Assembly (NCBI GenBank): GCA_012934845.2
Contig: WNNJ02002269.1
Location: 1-64,000, forward strand
DNA length: 64,000 nucleotides
From: Pomphorhynchus laevis
Taxonomy: Eukaryota > Acanthocephala > Palaeacanthocephala > Echinorhynchida > Pomphorhynchidae
Reading direction: 5' to 3'
Shown here: positions 22,560-36,063 of the stretch, one piece after another
How positions within the stretch are numbered: the stretch's first letter is position 1
Layout of the letters: every line of letters begins with the position of its first letter
Translations under genes and position numbers: made by a program
Notes under the pieces: model-generated
Database searches by the model: none
The model's input: only the letters and a program-made list of their open reading frames with translations
Told to the model about the DNA's origin: nothing

Positions 22560-24821
22560 AAACGAGCTTAGCATTGCTGGCGCAGGCCGTTAGTTAACGG
22601 TATTGGTTTACAATTTTAACTTGATAGAAATAAAATTAATTTTCGGGAATAATTAATTTTTAAAATAACATAGAAATACAACTAGTTAAACATACTTTGG
22701 TTTAATATACATCAATTTTTGCTCTCACAACATTTCTCCTACAAGAATGTCTACCAAAAAGTCGACTCGACGGTATTTGCTCTATAACTACTAGAACTTG
22801 TCTTTGAACATCTGCAGCTATTTTGCTCAATTAAGTACTGGCATAGTTGAGAGCATATCAAATATATTTTCATAATTTAGTTTTGACGATTTCATTTGGA
22901 GTGCGGTGGTTTCAACGCAAATTAAACTAATGAGCGTTGAAATACTAATGAACTACTAATCGGTAAAACGGCAAGTTTAAACTTCGAACACCTGTTATAT
23001 CAGCGCTTTATAAGTTACAATCGCTTTTGTGGCTAACCAGAGATGCTAAATTTTTTATTAAAAATAAAAAAAAACAATCTACCCATCTAAATTGTTGGAT
23101 TACCTAGAGGACGAAACAGTCGATACACTTTATGTCTTAAAGATAGCTCTAAGTATACTTCCAATCAACTTTTTAAATCTAAAATTAGCTGTGTGATACA
23201 TTTTGTATAAAATATAGCATCGGGAATATGTGATCAATCCTATTTGTATAGTAGCTAATTCAATCTTGATGTATAATTAAGTTTATGGCGAAAGGTAACG
23301 TAATATTCTAATGAAGATTCCTTTAAGCATTACATACTCATTTGATGCCCAATTAAATACTTTACCCACAAGCTGGACTCGATAATATAAACTTAAGAAA
23401 ATCTTCCATGAACTACGCAACTTTTTATTAAACTTTTAATGTAAAGTTGCAGTAGTTATTTTATATTGAGCGTTTTTTTACAAAGTACACTCCTGTACAT
23501 AGTTAATCGAAATTTACGGAAATAATAAAAAATATTTTATAATTAAAATTTCGAATTTAGCAGCTAGAGAAATTGGCTTTCAGAAATTTCAGCATAATTT
23601 GTGCAAATTCAACTATATACATTTCATTGTAGTGAAAAATAACTTTTTATTTAAATATATTATTTAAGAAATTCCTTATGTTTATTTATATATATATGAT
23701 TTTCTAAACTTTAGACATTGTGTCATATTGATGTTTTTTATCCAAACGTTTTATAATAGACTAGTTAAGTCTATTATCTATTTTTTATACTAAAATATTA
23801 AGGTTCCATTAGTATCACATGAGAAGATATTTAATTTTTAATAATAAACATTTTATTAAAATGTTATTAAATTCAAACAAAATCGTCTGATAACAATAAT
23901 TCATTATAGCTCATCAATCATTCGTATAAAATGTTTCATTGTTACACATTGTCAATCAAAAGTAATTATTTAAATAAAACATAATTATCAATGTCCTCTA
24001 TTGATTTTATTTTCTTTTCGATGTGATTTATTACATAAATATTCTACATTGATCCTAGCTAAAAATCACCACAACTAAGATTTAAAGAAATTCAAGAATA
24101 CCAAGCTCTTATAGCCTTTCTTCGCAATTTATTTCCTCTGCATGGCCCATCCACCACTGGCCTTATGCTCAATATATGAGTCGCGACAAATAACGGCCAC
24201 GAAAATATCTAGCTCATATGGTTGCAACAATTCAAATTATGCTATAATATTTGTACCATCCAGCAGCTACAAGATTTTTGTAGCTGCTACAACCATGTCC
24301 GGTTGTTCCGAACTTGATACTGTTGTATCATACACGACTTTATTTTACAAGTGAATATCTCCAAACACAGTAGATTATCAACATGTAGTAGATTATCATG
24401 TAGTAGATTATATTAAACACAGTAGATTATCATAACCAGATGATATGCGTTATATTGTAAATGCTGTCAAATATACTCAGCTTGTGTCGAAAATTTCCAA
24501 CTTACGTGTACATTTTAAACAAAAACAATTCGAATATTTATCATCACATTTAAATGAGTTTACGAATATGATGAATGCAAGTCATGGATTTAAATGTATC
24601 ATTTTGCCTAAAAAATGACATTTAGGTAACTACAATGTAATTCTACTTTGTCCGAGGGTATGCTTACTCATACGTTAATAAACGGCGATTTCTAACCGAG
24701 ACAGTAGCGACATAAATTTCAAATATCAATCGTAGCTTCGATGTCTAAACCTCGATATACAAGGTTAAATTACAATATGACTTGATTTTGTGTTAATATG
24801 CAGCGAATATTATTTTTATCA
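22560..24821. other. A+T-rich DNA without recognised genes
   Basis: No coding pattern or RNA gene is recognised. A short hairpin (GCAGCTACAA with TTGTAGCTGC, about 24264-24292) and a few imperfect repeats of AGTAGATTATCAT at 24370-24435 are present. Confidence 0.5.
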
Positions 24822-24909
24822 AGTACACACTGTATTGAGATACAGTGTGTACTGTATATACTGTGTACTTTATAATAATAAACTTGATATCATCAAGTTT
24901 ATTATTATA
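24822..24909. repeat. Two adjacent perfect hairpins
   Basis: AGTACACACTGTAT at 24822-24835 is inverted at 24840-24853 (loop TGAG). An 18-bp arm at 24871-24888 is inverted at 24892-24909 (spacer ATC). They lie 57 bp outside the inner end of the right inverted-repeat arm. Confidence 0.8.
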
Positions 24910-24965
24910 GGCTACAAGTTACTAACCGCAAATGGCTGTTTCAACTGTTCACAAATTTTGTTTAC

Positions 24966-27628
24966 AAAACATTAACTATCAAAATAGATCCACGCATCGA
25001 AAACGGAATTGACAATCCCTCGAATTGCGTAATTGTATACAAGATGCTGGTAAACCTTCCGTTTCATGAACCAATAGTCACATCGCTGCGAGGTCTAAAT
25101 ATAGTAGCCTTTGAGCTGTTGAAGGCAGTTTTAAACAAGCTGGACGCTCAGCGTAAGAAGAATGTGATCCAATACAAAGTTTGCTTCCTCTACGCAGGAT
25201 ATACTCAATTTTTGTCATTTCAGATTTGTGGATGAAAAAGTTGTTGTGATGCAGTATTCCTCGTGCGGGCGGACTAAGGCGCAATATAGATGCTTGAATA
25301 GTTTCGGCTTAAGCTTATCAAATGTATTCTTTATACAATACAGATACTTCATTGCTTTATCATGGATATAATCGGTATTCGGTCGAGTCTTGAGATCGTT
25401 ATTCAAAATGATTCCAAGTTCCCTGTGCTCAGATATAATGCGAAGCTTCTGACATTCTAAATAAAAGTCACGATCATGTATACTGTTGTCCAGCTTCATA
25501 TGGACACATTTGTCTACATTCATGGTCACACCGGTAGCAGTACTCCAGTTATATATTGTGTGGAGATCGTGCTGTAGGCACAGGCCCTGTGGGTCAGAAA
25601 TTCTATCGCACAAGACTTTCACATCGTCAGCAAATGCCAAGCAGGGACTATTTTTGCGTAAGAGCAGATCATTTAGAAATATAATGAAAAGCAAGGGACC
25701 AAGATCTGTACCTTGGGCAACGCCACAATTAACAGGCCTAGCAGAAGACAGACTACTGACAACCCTCACTCAAAATGATCTGTTGCAAAGGAAATTACGA
25801 ATCCAATTGCGCAATGTTGCAGAAACACCGTAGTGAGCTAACAAGCTGATCAGGCTCTAATGTGTGACCCGATCGAAGGCTTTAGAGAGATCAATAAAGA
25901 TTATATCGACCGAGCTGTCAACACTCAACGATCTGGTACACATTTCGCGCGCAGTAACTATTTTTTAAATCGAGTCTGTTCGAAAATTCACATTTTATAA
26001 TAGATCTTTCAATAATTAATAATTTAAATAATTAATTTAATGATGATAACTGATCTTTAAATAATCTTAGTTGATCTAAAAAACAAGTTTTATTGTGACC
26101 TCACATTTTCGTTCACAGCATGTAGGTTTTAAATACCCAGGAACAATAAGGTGTAGTTGTTATACGTCAAAATGATTTATCTTGTCGTTCAACTATACCG
26201 GATGGTTCCTGGACATTTAAAAATTTAAATACAGATCAGGATGAATAAAATTTAAATACAGATAAATTTAAATGCAGATCAAAATGTAGTAACTATGTGA
26301 TATTATAACACAATGAAGTATCCTGTTCAAAAATACTATTTTAAAACAAGCAAAAATACAATTTTATAGGATAAATTAGTTTATCACACGGTTAAGATGG
26401 ATCGATGAATTAGATTCATAACCAGATGAAGATTAAAGATTTTGCAATTTATCATGAAAGTTTATACCTTTGTATTCACATAATTTCGGTCTTTGATTTG
26501 ATCAAAGTTGTTGGCAACTTATCAAAACACGTGATAAATATTATAAAATCGAGTATATTATGAATTTTATTATAATCTGATAAAGAATAAAAATCAATAT
26601 AAAAATAAAAATATAAAACTATAATTTGTTCAACGACGTCCACGGTTTAAGATTTAACAGCCATTGTAGTTTCAGCAACGGTATTCCATAGATCACATTA
26701 TATTGTCTACGAATATCTAATCTGTTCTCTTCTGAAATAGTCGCCGTTGGTTACAGCATCTACAGGCACTGACTAGGACAGTACAGAATGGTTAACCAGT
26801 TTGTTCTGTGAAGATTCCCTCGTAATTAACACACAAAGGAAATATGTTCTGTAAATAGGTGTTATAATAATTTTGTATAATCAAAAGTATTTAACCGTTA
26901 TTCGTTTTTAAAATAAAACTTTTACATAACACCATTTTTGTAGCTGATAAAGCATTTCTATTCACAATTTGAAAAACAGTTTTGTTTTAAATCTTTTAAA
27001 CTAATTCTTATGTAATTTTTCAAGTTAAATTCGAAAATCACTTTGGATTATCTCAATCAGGTATAGTTTTCTCATTATCCTCAACTCAAATTTTTGCTGT
27101 ACTATATGTTTTGCTCAATAAAATATGTTTAATATGTAATGGTATTAAATTAAGACTTAAATGAAGATCATTTCTGTAAAATTATATTTTATTAATTTAA
27201 ATTGATGCAGCATGACTCATCGCATATTGATTTGTACAAAAAATCTGAAATGAATAAAACAAAACAGAATTACGATAAAAGACCAACTGTTGTTCATACA
27301 AGAATGTTCAATAAATAAAAAGACCTAATAGACCAAAATGGAGGTTATTTTTGGATTCAGGGATCCAATTTCATATTAGAATGATGTTTATTTTCTAAAC
27401 ACTAAAATTAATGTTGAGGAATGCTATCAATTCGAAATTTTGATCAATAAATCATTATTTTATTTTCTATTGATCCTGATCCGAAATTCTAAATTAAAAA
27501 ATGGATCAACATCAGTCAAACACAATTTATTACATTGTTTTGTTTTAGATCTTTAAATATTATTAAAGATATAATCAAATCTATATAAAGATTTTACTGT
27601 GAACATTTAAAATAGCCATTTACGGCTA
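24966..27628 (-). repeat. Right arm of the 2.66-kb long inverted repeat
   Basis: Reverse complement of 13315-15977 over its whole length without net indels. Part of the arm (AATTCGAAATTTTGATCAAT) is duplicated again just outside it near 27660. Confidence 0.93.
24978..25943 (-). mobile_element. LINE reverse-transcriptase fragment (right arm copy)
   Basis: Mirror image of 15000-15965, with the same 184-codon open stretch (25215-25769) and the same defects. Confidence 0.88.
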
Positions 27629-28328
27629 ATAACATGTGTGGAAATAATGATTAATTATTAATTCGAAATTTTGATCAATAAAGCATTATTTTATTTTTTA
27701 TTTTCCTGCTCAAATTATTCATAAAAATGAATAATCTGATATAAATGATAAAAAATGATAATCTGATAAATAATCTGATAATAAATATTATAATCAGATA
27801 ATAATTTAATATAAAAATCATTTTAAGAATAAAAATATAAAAATGTGCAGCAGTTGGAATTTGATATTTAATAAAATTAATAATAATATTTAATATTTAT
27901 AAATTTATTACATATTTTTATAAAATATTATATAAAAATATTTATTTTTTTATTTATGTATTCGATATTTACTTAAATAATTCCATGTGATAAAAATATT
28001 ACGACTATTAATTTTTCTTTAGTAATTTTACTTTAAAGATTTAATTAAATTTTCACAAATAAAATGAAATAACACGCAATAAAAATAAAAAAAATAATCC
28101 GTAATTATAAAATAAAATAGCATTTATTTTACATAAATGCGCATATAATCTCTTTAGATTTAATAATTACTTAAAAAGTAAGAAATCGAATGTTATGAAC
28201 TTTATTTTATTTGTTTAATGTAGGAAAACAACAATTACAGTTTATCACAGCAACGGATGTTAATAGCTTTAAATTAATTATTTTTACAGATTTATCTAAT
28301 TTACAACTTTGAAATACTGCAATCTTTG
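27629..28328. other. A+T-rich DNA, 3' flank of the cyclin gene
   Basis: Very A+T-rich. It should contain the 3' UTR of the minus-strand cyclin gene, but I cannot fix its end. Confidence 0.5.
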
Positions 28329-31300
28329 TTAATTAGTAGCATATTTGCTGTTGGAGGCAAATTTGGAATTCGTTGGAGAGTCGTCCGATCCATGTTTGTC
28401 GAAATCTAGTTCTGTAAATTTATCACGTATTAACTGTGGTGCTGATCTGTATGCATCCAAAAATTCTTTGCATACAGCTAAAAGCAGAACGTCACTAAGA
28501 TTTTCAAGTTATTGTAGATATAAAATTCTACAAAATTACTGTCATATTTTTCAAATCTAGAATTTTAATGGCAAATTCAGTTTCTGTAAATTAAGCTCTG
28601 AAATAATAATTGATTAAACTGATACGATTTGCCATTGAGACAACACTTTGTCGAGAACATATTAATTTCGTTGCATTATTATAGTCCGAGCAATTTTATA
28701 ATTATAAATCCTGGTTCGTATACAATACGACCAAGGGTTAAACATTTTTAACTTTTCACATATTGTCTTAATACTTATACACGTATACACGCCTATCTCC
28801 GATGCTATAACAATCTTTTAATATGCAAAATCCACCACAGAGTATATCATAAATATCTACGATATAATCTTCTTATTTTATTTGAAGACATTAAGAATCT
28901 AAGCCGTGCCAAGAAATTTAACCTTTGATGTTAGCCTAATAAATATACCATCATACTTCTTGTGATAGGCTGTCTAATCTTTCTTGTCCACCGCGAAAAT
29001 GTTTGATATGTCATGTGTTGCTTCTGGGCTATGATGCCCTTCTTCATTGTTAAGATGCATTTTTAGGGGTTCTAAAAATATACTGAAATAAATTTTATGG
29101 ACTATAATAATGCAACAATCGGACGATAATAATGCGACGAGTAGAATATATTAATGCAGCAATCAGAAAAATAATGCAACGAGTGGTCTATAATTGTGCA
29201 ACGAGTAGACTATAATAACAGTCTTTAATAAGTATGCATTTGAAACGCGCCTGAGCCGGACAGATTAAAAGAAACTGATGTACGAAAATCAAGTAACACA
29301 ATACACTATGATTACATTAAGATATTACTTTGAAGAATTATATCACGTCAGTGGAAATACACCTTTAATAAGATATTAGTCATACTCATGATTTGAAAAG
29401 ATGAACGAAACCCAAAGCAATGTGCATAAGATCTAAGTTACACCGTACACTTTGGGTTAACATATTACTTTTGGTATTGATATTAACCAGCTGCTAAGCC
29501 GCAACGATAAAGAATATCAAAACTAAATAAAAATTCATTATGGTAATTAATAACATTTCACTTGACACGATCGTTTAAAGCAGTGATGGGCAAACTTGGA
29601 CACTTCGGGAACATATCTATATCTATTTATTACTTGAAGGGCCATATAAACTAAAATAAACTTGATCTATCAATATATCACTTTCAAATTCTAGCGGATG
29701 GTCAGATCTGGCCGCGGGGCAGCAAATGCCCATGTGTTTCAATATTCATTAGCATTTTATAAAACAATTTATTTAATCTATTTATTAATTTAAACAATTA
29801 ATTTTATTTTGTTAAACAATTCATCTTTTCTCAATGAAAAATCACAATGTCCAAAAACATTCTGTGTTGTTTCGTCGTAACTTGATACTTTTTAACTTAA
29901 TACTATTTTTGTCGTGTTAATTAAAGCTATTTTGTCTCTCAGCTTTGTAGAAATTAGAGTTGCCTATTCAAAGTTGGTGGTCATTCTCCGCATTTCGTCA
30001 ATTTGCATGATATTTAGGTATGAATGTTGTGAACATGTCAATAAAAGATCTGCAATTGAGTTGAAATAAAATATTATAATGTTATAATATTATAATTATA
30101 ATATTATAATATTTTAATATTATATTATATTATATGAGCTGTTCAGTGAAGCTGCTCTTAAACGAAAAAAGATAAAAGCAAACATGAAACGACCGAAATT
30201 AATGTTTTTTGAACGACATTAATCGTAAGATCATTTTTGAAATTAATTCTAAAGTAATCCCATTAATTCTAAAGCACTAAAGTAATCGCTTATACTGACA
30301 ATTTTCGATTTAAAAATAATTGGTTTTACCTTCTATTTTTGAAAATTCAATAGATGGATCAATGTATTTCCACCAACTTTTGCCCTCGATTGATTCGGGA
30401 ATCTATATAGACAAAAAAGTATAATTTTAATATATTCGAACTGTTTCACACCTTAATATGCCGACGTAGACATGCCATGTGAATGCATACACAGGCCACA
30501 ATTTCAGGAGGATAGATTAGACAGAATCGGGTAAGTATTAGACTGTGCGAAAAAAAAGCTTAAAGGATTATGAATAATTATTTGCAATTTGATCAGGTAA
30601 AGTGCTACTGTTTGTAAACTAGTGGCTTAAAACCCATTTTCTAATATTAAACAGATCTTTTATGATACAGTACACATTTAGGAGAAACGTTAATATGATA
30701 ATAAACAAATATTACCAGGTAGGAAATCCTAATAGGAATTTCATGAACCCTCAAAATTGATTCAGCTGAGGAAATAATTAAGAATTTTTTATCAACTAAT
30801 GGTTGAGAATTTCAGAAGGAACTGCAACTGGGAGCCGTTGATGTAGTACAAATAATAAAATAGTAAAAACGAGAATTTCAAAAAAGGACCGCAACTGAGA
30901 GCCGTTGATGTAGCACAAATAATAAAATAGTAAAAACGCATCAAATAATTATTTAAAAATCAAAAAGGAAAGAATACTTATTAAGTTACAAGAACAAACT
31001 CTCACAATTAGTTAACCACAAAACTAAAGCTAAGCCGTTGCATGGTAAATGATCACGATAAAAATTCGATAGTCTTATTATATTAAAATGTAAACCCATT
31101 TTAATACAGAAAAAGCATTAAAGTGATCAGTCATTTACAAACTTTGATTATTAAATTACGATATTTAATTGTGCTGAGTAAAGATCTATAAAACGGCTAC
31201 GAATATACGTCTAGTTTGATCGAAGCCCGATTCTAGAACGTCAATCAACTCAATAAAATTTTAATTACTAATTATTAACTTATTATTTATTAATTATTAT

Positions 31301-32402
31301 TTATTATTTATTAATACATCAAGAATTAAGTAAAACGCAAGACTCACGTTTGAGTAGCTGTAACATAAGCAGTCCTTGATAATTCTCGTGTAGCTAAAAA
31401 AGTTAAAGTTTGAGTAAACATTACTAAATTTTACTTTTAAAAATTTTGGATACCTTTTATTAAACCTGTTGTCTTGATAATAATAGGATGAGGATGTGAT
31501 ATTTGAATACCAAATCCTAAAACGAAAAATAGCTTTGTCAACTATAAGCTCAATTTTTTAACCTTACCGATAGACATTATAATTAGTTCTTCGTGCAGCA
31601 CGATATCCAAGGCAAACCGCTTAAAGAAATTAGTCAAGAATATTAATTATTTAAAAAATAATAATTTTTCCTTACAAAAATAAACTAAAATGTATTTGAA
31701 ATTAATGTATTTGTAATCAACATTTAGGGTGCAATTTGCAAACATTTTATCAAAATTCCAAAATTGAGTAATCATTGATTTGAAATGATTACTTAGAAAC
31801 TGGCCGCATATGACATTCGAAACCTTCTCAAGTAATATGTTCTCGACCATTTTTATTTTTGATATTGATAATATATACATTAATATAAAAATTCAGCAAT
31901 GTTAGTCAGGTTTGAAAACTTAAAATTACATTTAAAGCATGTCACATAATTACATTATATTACATGGTAATGATATTATCATTACATAATATAGCACCAT
32001 ACCTTTCGATCGTCTGAGTTTCGAATAAATGACGGTCCATACATGCGCTCTGCAGCGCAAACAATATTTTCAACTTTCCTGGGTTGTTCTTCAGTTTTTC
32101 CGGCTAGGAAGAGTGCCGACGCTGCCATAACGGATTTATGAATTCCTTTGAGATCACTATTTACATCGTAAAACTTTCGCATAAATACAATTGCTGTACT
32201 GATGCAAAGTTGATTACTAAATAATATGAATTTTAGAAACTAGTTTTTGCAAGACCTACACTCCAATCCATTTGCCTAAATCTAAAATCATCACAGCGCA
32301 CATCTGAAAAGATTGATCTTTCGACACAATTTTAACTTCTTTCTTCGTTGACATTTCTTCTGACTGTTTGTAGACACGGTTAATACGTTGACAAATACTC
32401 AT
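28329..32402 (-). CDS. Cyclin T-like protein (P-TEFb cyclin subunit), eight exons
   Basis: Cyclin T partners CDK9 in P-TEFb, which releases paused RNA polymerase II in the nucleus. Exons on the minus strand: 32402-32260, 32216-32003, 31619-31568, 31516-31454, 31393-31348, 30542-30452, 30402-30330, 28477-28329. All introns are GT-AG, the phases agree, and the total is 831 bases (276 residues). First cyclin box: QLCISTAIVFMRKFYDV, then ASALFLAGKTEEQPRKVENI. Second box: YPPEIVACVCIHMAC, then KSWWKYIDPSIEFSKIE-AVCKEFLDAY, matching the WWEYVDP and HEFL spacing of cyclin T. There is no long C-terminal tail (it ends NSKYATN), unlike vertebrate CCNT1. The usual N-terminal tryptophan motif is not seen; the ATG follows an AG directly, so either a 5' UTR intron or a missing first coding exon is possible. 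Four introns are 43-60 bp and the last is 1.85 kb. Cyclin K is less likely. Confidence 0.88.
29103..29212. repeat. 22-bp minisatellite, about five units
   Basis: Units of the form TATAATAATGCAACGAGTAGAC start near 29103, 29125, 29147, 29168 and 29190. They lie in the last intron of the cyclin gene. Confidence 0.75.
29581..29736. mobile_element. Possible hAT-type MITE
   Basis: It begins CAGTGATGGGCAAACT and ends with an imperfect inverse AGCAAATGCCCATGTG, with internal GGGCCAT and TGGCCGCGG blocks typical of hAT non-autonomous elements. No clear 8-bp target duplication is visible. It sits in the last cyclin intron. Confidence 0.55.
30805..30937. repeat. 66-bp tandem duplication in an intron
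   Basis: GAGAATTTCA starts two copies at 30805 and 30871 that share GAGCCGTTGATGTAG and ATAATAAAATAGTAAAAAC. It lies in the intron between cyclin exons 5 and 6. Confidence 0.85.
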
Positions 32403-32669
32403 CTAGAAACAGAGCAGAGACAAGCCATTTGACTCCAAAATAATTTTAATTCAAAATTACCATGAGATAATTTATATCTCTGTTGTCAACGCGAAAATTA
32501 TATTCTTTATTCTTAAATTTTTTCAAAATTATTTACATAATTAATTATTAATTACTATTTATTAATTATAATTATTTTGAATATATAATTTATTCATAAT
32601 ATAAATAATAAATAATTACCATTTAATTTATTATTAAACAACACAACAACAATTTCTTGACAAGAAAAA

Positions 32670-35640
32670 ACAAATAATATAAAAAATTGTTTTTTTTTGT
32701 CAACCACTGGTCCGGTTATCGAGTTATGGAGGCATTGGACGAACCAAACTACTCCAGACATTGCGATCCTGGGTGACAGACCAGAGTTTTCTTTCGGATA
32801 CTCCAAGGCGGTCTTCGACCAGTTTCGAGATTTAATCTCTCCACCGGTAACGAGGTCTACCTAGAGGTCTGTTTCCATAGAGTCCGGCTTGGAAAACCCG
32901 TCCAGGAAGGCTATCCCTAGACATTTTCAGAACTTGTCTTAGGCACCTAAGTTGACTTTCTTCGATGTGGAGAAGAAACGACTTTATTCCGAGTCCATCC
33001 CAGATGACCAAGTTCCTAACCTTTTCTTTAATACTAAGACGGCTATACCGCGAAGGAACCTCATTTCGGTCACCTGTATCCGAGATATTATTTTTTCGGT
33101 CATAACCCAAAGCTCATGACCATAGGTTAATATAGAAACGAAGATTGCGTGGTAAACCGAAAAGCTTCGCCCGAAGACTCAACTCCCGCTTCACCACGAC
33201 AGACCTGTACAAAGAATGCATTGCTGCGTTGGCTGCACAAATCCGCTTCTCAATCTCCTTGATGTTCCTACCGTCCCTCGAGAACAATAACCGAAAATAC
33301 TTGAAATCCTCCACATCAGGAAAAACCTTTTCCCTAATCCGGATTGACATTGGCATCTGAATTCGAGATGAACACATAGAGACAGTCTTGGCGGTACTAA
33401 CCAACATCCCTGCCGCTTGCCATTCAATCGTAAATCGATCTAGTAGGCATTGTAAATATCCTAAGGATAAGAAGCTAACAAAACAACGTCATCTGCAAAA
33501 AGCAGAGATGGTATCATGATAGATCCTAACTGAAGACTGACATCCATCAGAGCAGCCGGTCTCAAAATTTTGTCCATGTAAACAAGGAACAAGAGTGGAG
33601 ACAAAGGACAACCCTGACGAAGCCTAACGTCTACTGGAAATGATTCAGACTTCCTACCTAGAACACGAACACAACTCATACTTTATTCATACAGAGAATC
33701 CACATCTACCTGAAGATAGTCTGGTACTCCATACCCCATAGTACCTTCCAAAACCTCTCACGCGGAGCTCGATCAAACGCCCCCTCCAAATCTACAAAAC
33801 ACATGTAGACTGGTTGAGCGAGTTCCCAAGACCGTTCAAGGATAGTTGAAAGAGTAAATAAACGGATGCATAGTTCCACGACCTAGACGAAAGCCGCATT
33901 GTTCCTCTTGCAACTGCCCCTCAACTATATGCCGAATTATTAAAAGAATCCTAGCAAATAGCTTACCAGTTTAGCTAAGAAGAGTGATGCCCCGATAATT
34001 AGAACACACTCTTCGGTCACATTTATTGAAGATCGGTACCGCCATTCCACTTCGCCACTCACTAGGAACTTGCTCGACTTAAATGCAACATTGAAGATCC
34101 GTGTTTGTAACTTCATGCCAACAACGTCAAGATCCATTAAAGCTTCAGGTCGAATCTCGTCTATTCCAGAAGACTTGCCATTACGAAGTTTTTTAACAAT
34201 AGCAATGACCTCTTCCAAAGATATGAACTGTTCAGTTGGTTCTAAAGGCTCTACTTCTACAATAGAAGGCATATCGATTGGATCAAAGAGACTCCTAAAA
34301 TGCTCTTTCCAACAACCAAGATTTTTTTCAACGTCAGTCAGCATAGATCCCTTGTCATAGACAGTTTGAGGAGTTTTCTGCTTTCCAACACGAAGGTTCC
34401 TGATCGTCTTTCTGAACATCTTTGAAGCTAACCTATAATCAAGTTCTAAGTGCTCAATAAAATTCTCCCAAGCCGCCTTATTCGCTTCGGTAACTGCTCA
34501 AGCCGAAGCTCTCTTTGCCCTTCAGTACTTGTCTACAACTTCCACTGATTTATCTGACAACTGATCTTCCACTGATTTATCTTGTAAGCCAGCATCTTCT
34601 GTTGGACAAAATCTCTAACTGTTGGTGTCCACCAAGCAGTTCGAGTATTTCCTTCGCGACAAGCAACTAATGCATTCGAACCACAACTTGTAACAGTTGC
34701 TTTGGCAAGCGAGGATCTGAACATCTCCCATTCCTGATCAATGCTCTTCACCTTTTCTGGCAACCAGGAAAAGTTCTCCCGGATGTATCCAGAAAAACGT
34801 TCTTTGACAGCAACATCTGTTAGACGCTCCCAGCACGCCCTCACACAACGTTTGGGTTTACCAGGCTTGTCTAGCATCCGATCCGGCCATCGAAGTTTAC
34901 TAACTACAAGGTAGTGATCGGTTGACAGATCAGCCCCTCTCTTCACACGAGTGTCTAGAACATAACGTCGCAGATCAGATGAGACGATTATAAAATCGAT
35001 CATTGATCTTTAACTGAGATAATCCTGATGCCATGTATATATATGGATCTCCTTATGTTCAAACATGGTGCTGGTTATGCACAAATTGTAACGAGAACAA
35101 AAGTACAATAATTCAACACTACCCACATTCAGATCAGAGAGTTTATTCCTTCCCAACACTCCCTTCCAAGTGCTACTGTAGCTACCAACATGAGCATTGA
35201 AGTCACCCATAGAACGAGGGAATCTCTAACAGGAGTACTATCAAGCAGAGCCTGAAGATCTTCCACGAAGGCTGCGTATTCCGAGATAAGGTTGGGAGCA
35301 TACGCACACACAACAGTTATCCCCTTTCCCTATTTGACTAAAAGTTTCAGAGACGCCAGCCTTTCGTTCACTGGGTTAAACTTATCTACCACGAACGACA
35401 ACCGGGGATTTGTAAGTATCTCTACACCCGCCCGTCGTCGCATTCCATTAGTAACTCGCGAATAGTTCAAGGTCCAACCTTGATCGAAAAGTCTAGTTCC
35501 AGAATAGTGAAGAGAAGACACTCCGACTATTTCAAGACCAAAGCGAACCATCTCTTCATCTAATTCTGATTCCTCCCAGTCAGCGAGATGACATTCCACG
35601 TTCCTACGTCAAGGCTAATCCGCTTCGGATGTTGATTCCA
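32670..35640 (-). mobile_element. Decayed APE-type LINE (RTE-like)
   Basis: The minus strand reads in order an APE endonuclease (MGDFNAHVG, GVLGRNKLSDLN, then MIDFIIVSSDLRRYVLDTRV), a linker (YRSVVVKRELSL-type blocks come later), RT motif B (VRLRQGCPLSPLLFLVYMD), motif C (LLFADDVVLLA), and a C-terminal end with ESQLRCLRQVLKM and GRPRYRWRD. Only stops and frameshifts separate these parts, so it is a nearly full-length but dead copy. It ends about 0.27 kb upstream of the first recognised cyclin exon, in the same orientation. The RTE-like assignment rests on motif wording and is tentative. Confidence 0.88.
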
Positions 35641-35784
35641 TTATTGCTGTCTCCGTACAACTGCCTGGTCACACGGTACCCGACAATGAAAACTCGTCCT
35701 GTCAGTGGTGAGTTGACCATTGTTCATTGCATGTTATTTATGTTTTGAAAATTTGTTGCTTGTCATTTTTATTGTCTTGATTTG

Positions 35785-36057
35785 TTTGTTCGGCTAGCTC
35801 CTGTTCCCGATATCCTTTGATGATCCAACATCGCTACTGTAAGGAAACAGGTCTCCGAGACTCTCTTCCGCCTTTTCTTACATTGTCCAATCTGCCGTTG
35901 GAGTCATCGGAGAGATTTTGCTTGTTCGGCTATCTCCCGTTTCCAATATCCTTTGATGATTCAACATCACTACTGTAAGGAAACAGAACTCCGTGAATCT
36001 CCTCCGCCTTTTCGTCAATTGTCTAATCCGACATTGGAGTCATCGGAGGGATTTGAG
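35785..36057. repeat. 136-bp tandem duplication
   Basis: TTGTTCGGCTA starts two diverged copies about 136 bp apart (35785 and 35921). They share ATATCCTTTGATGAT, CTACTGTAAGGAAACAG and GAGTCATCGGAG. Confidence 0.85.
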
Positions 36058-36063
36058 ATAGTC

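Noticed and set aside
25486-25833. 115-codon open stretch in the right arm (and its mirror at 15110-15457)
   Set aside because: Antisense shadow of the LINE RT fragment in both arms.
13315-27628. The two inverted repeats as terminal repeats of a Polinton or other giant DNA transposon
   Set aside because: No polymerase, integrase, packaging ATPase or capsid-like gene is visible in the spacer, the arms contain an ordinary dead LINE, and no convincing target duplication exists.
28345-28560. Plus-strand 71-codon open stretch
   Set aside because: It is antisense to the last cyclin exon, which has a splice acceptor, in-phase continuation and family similarity.
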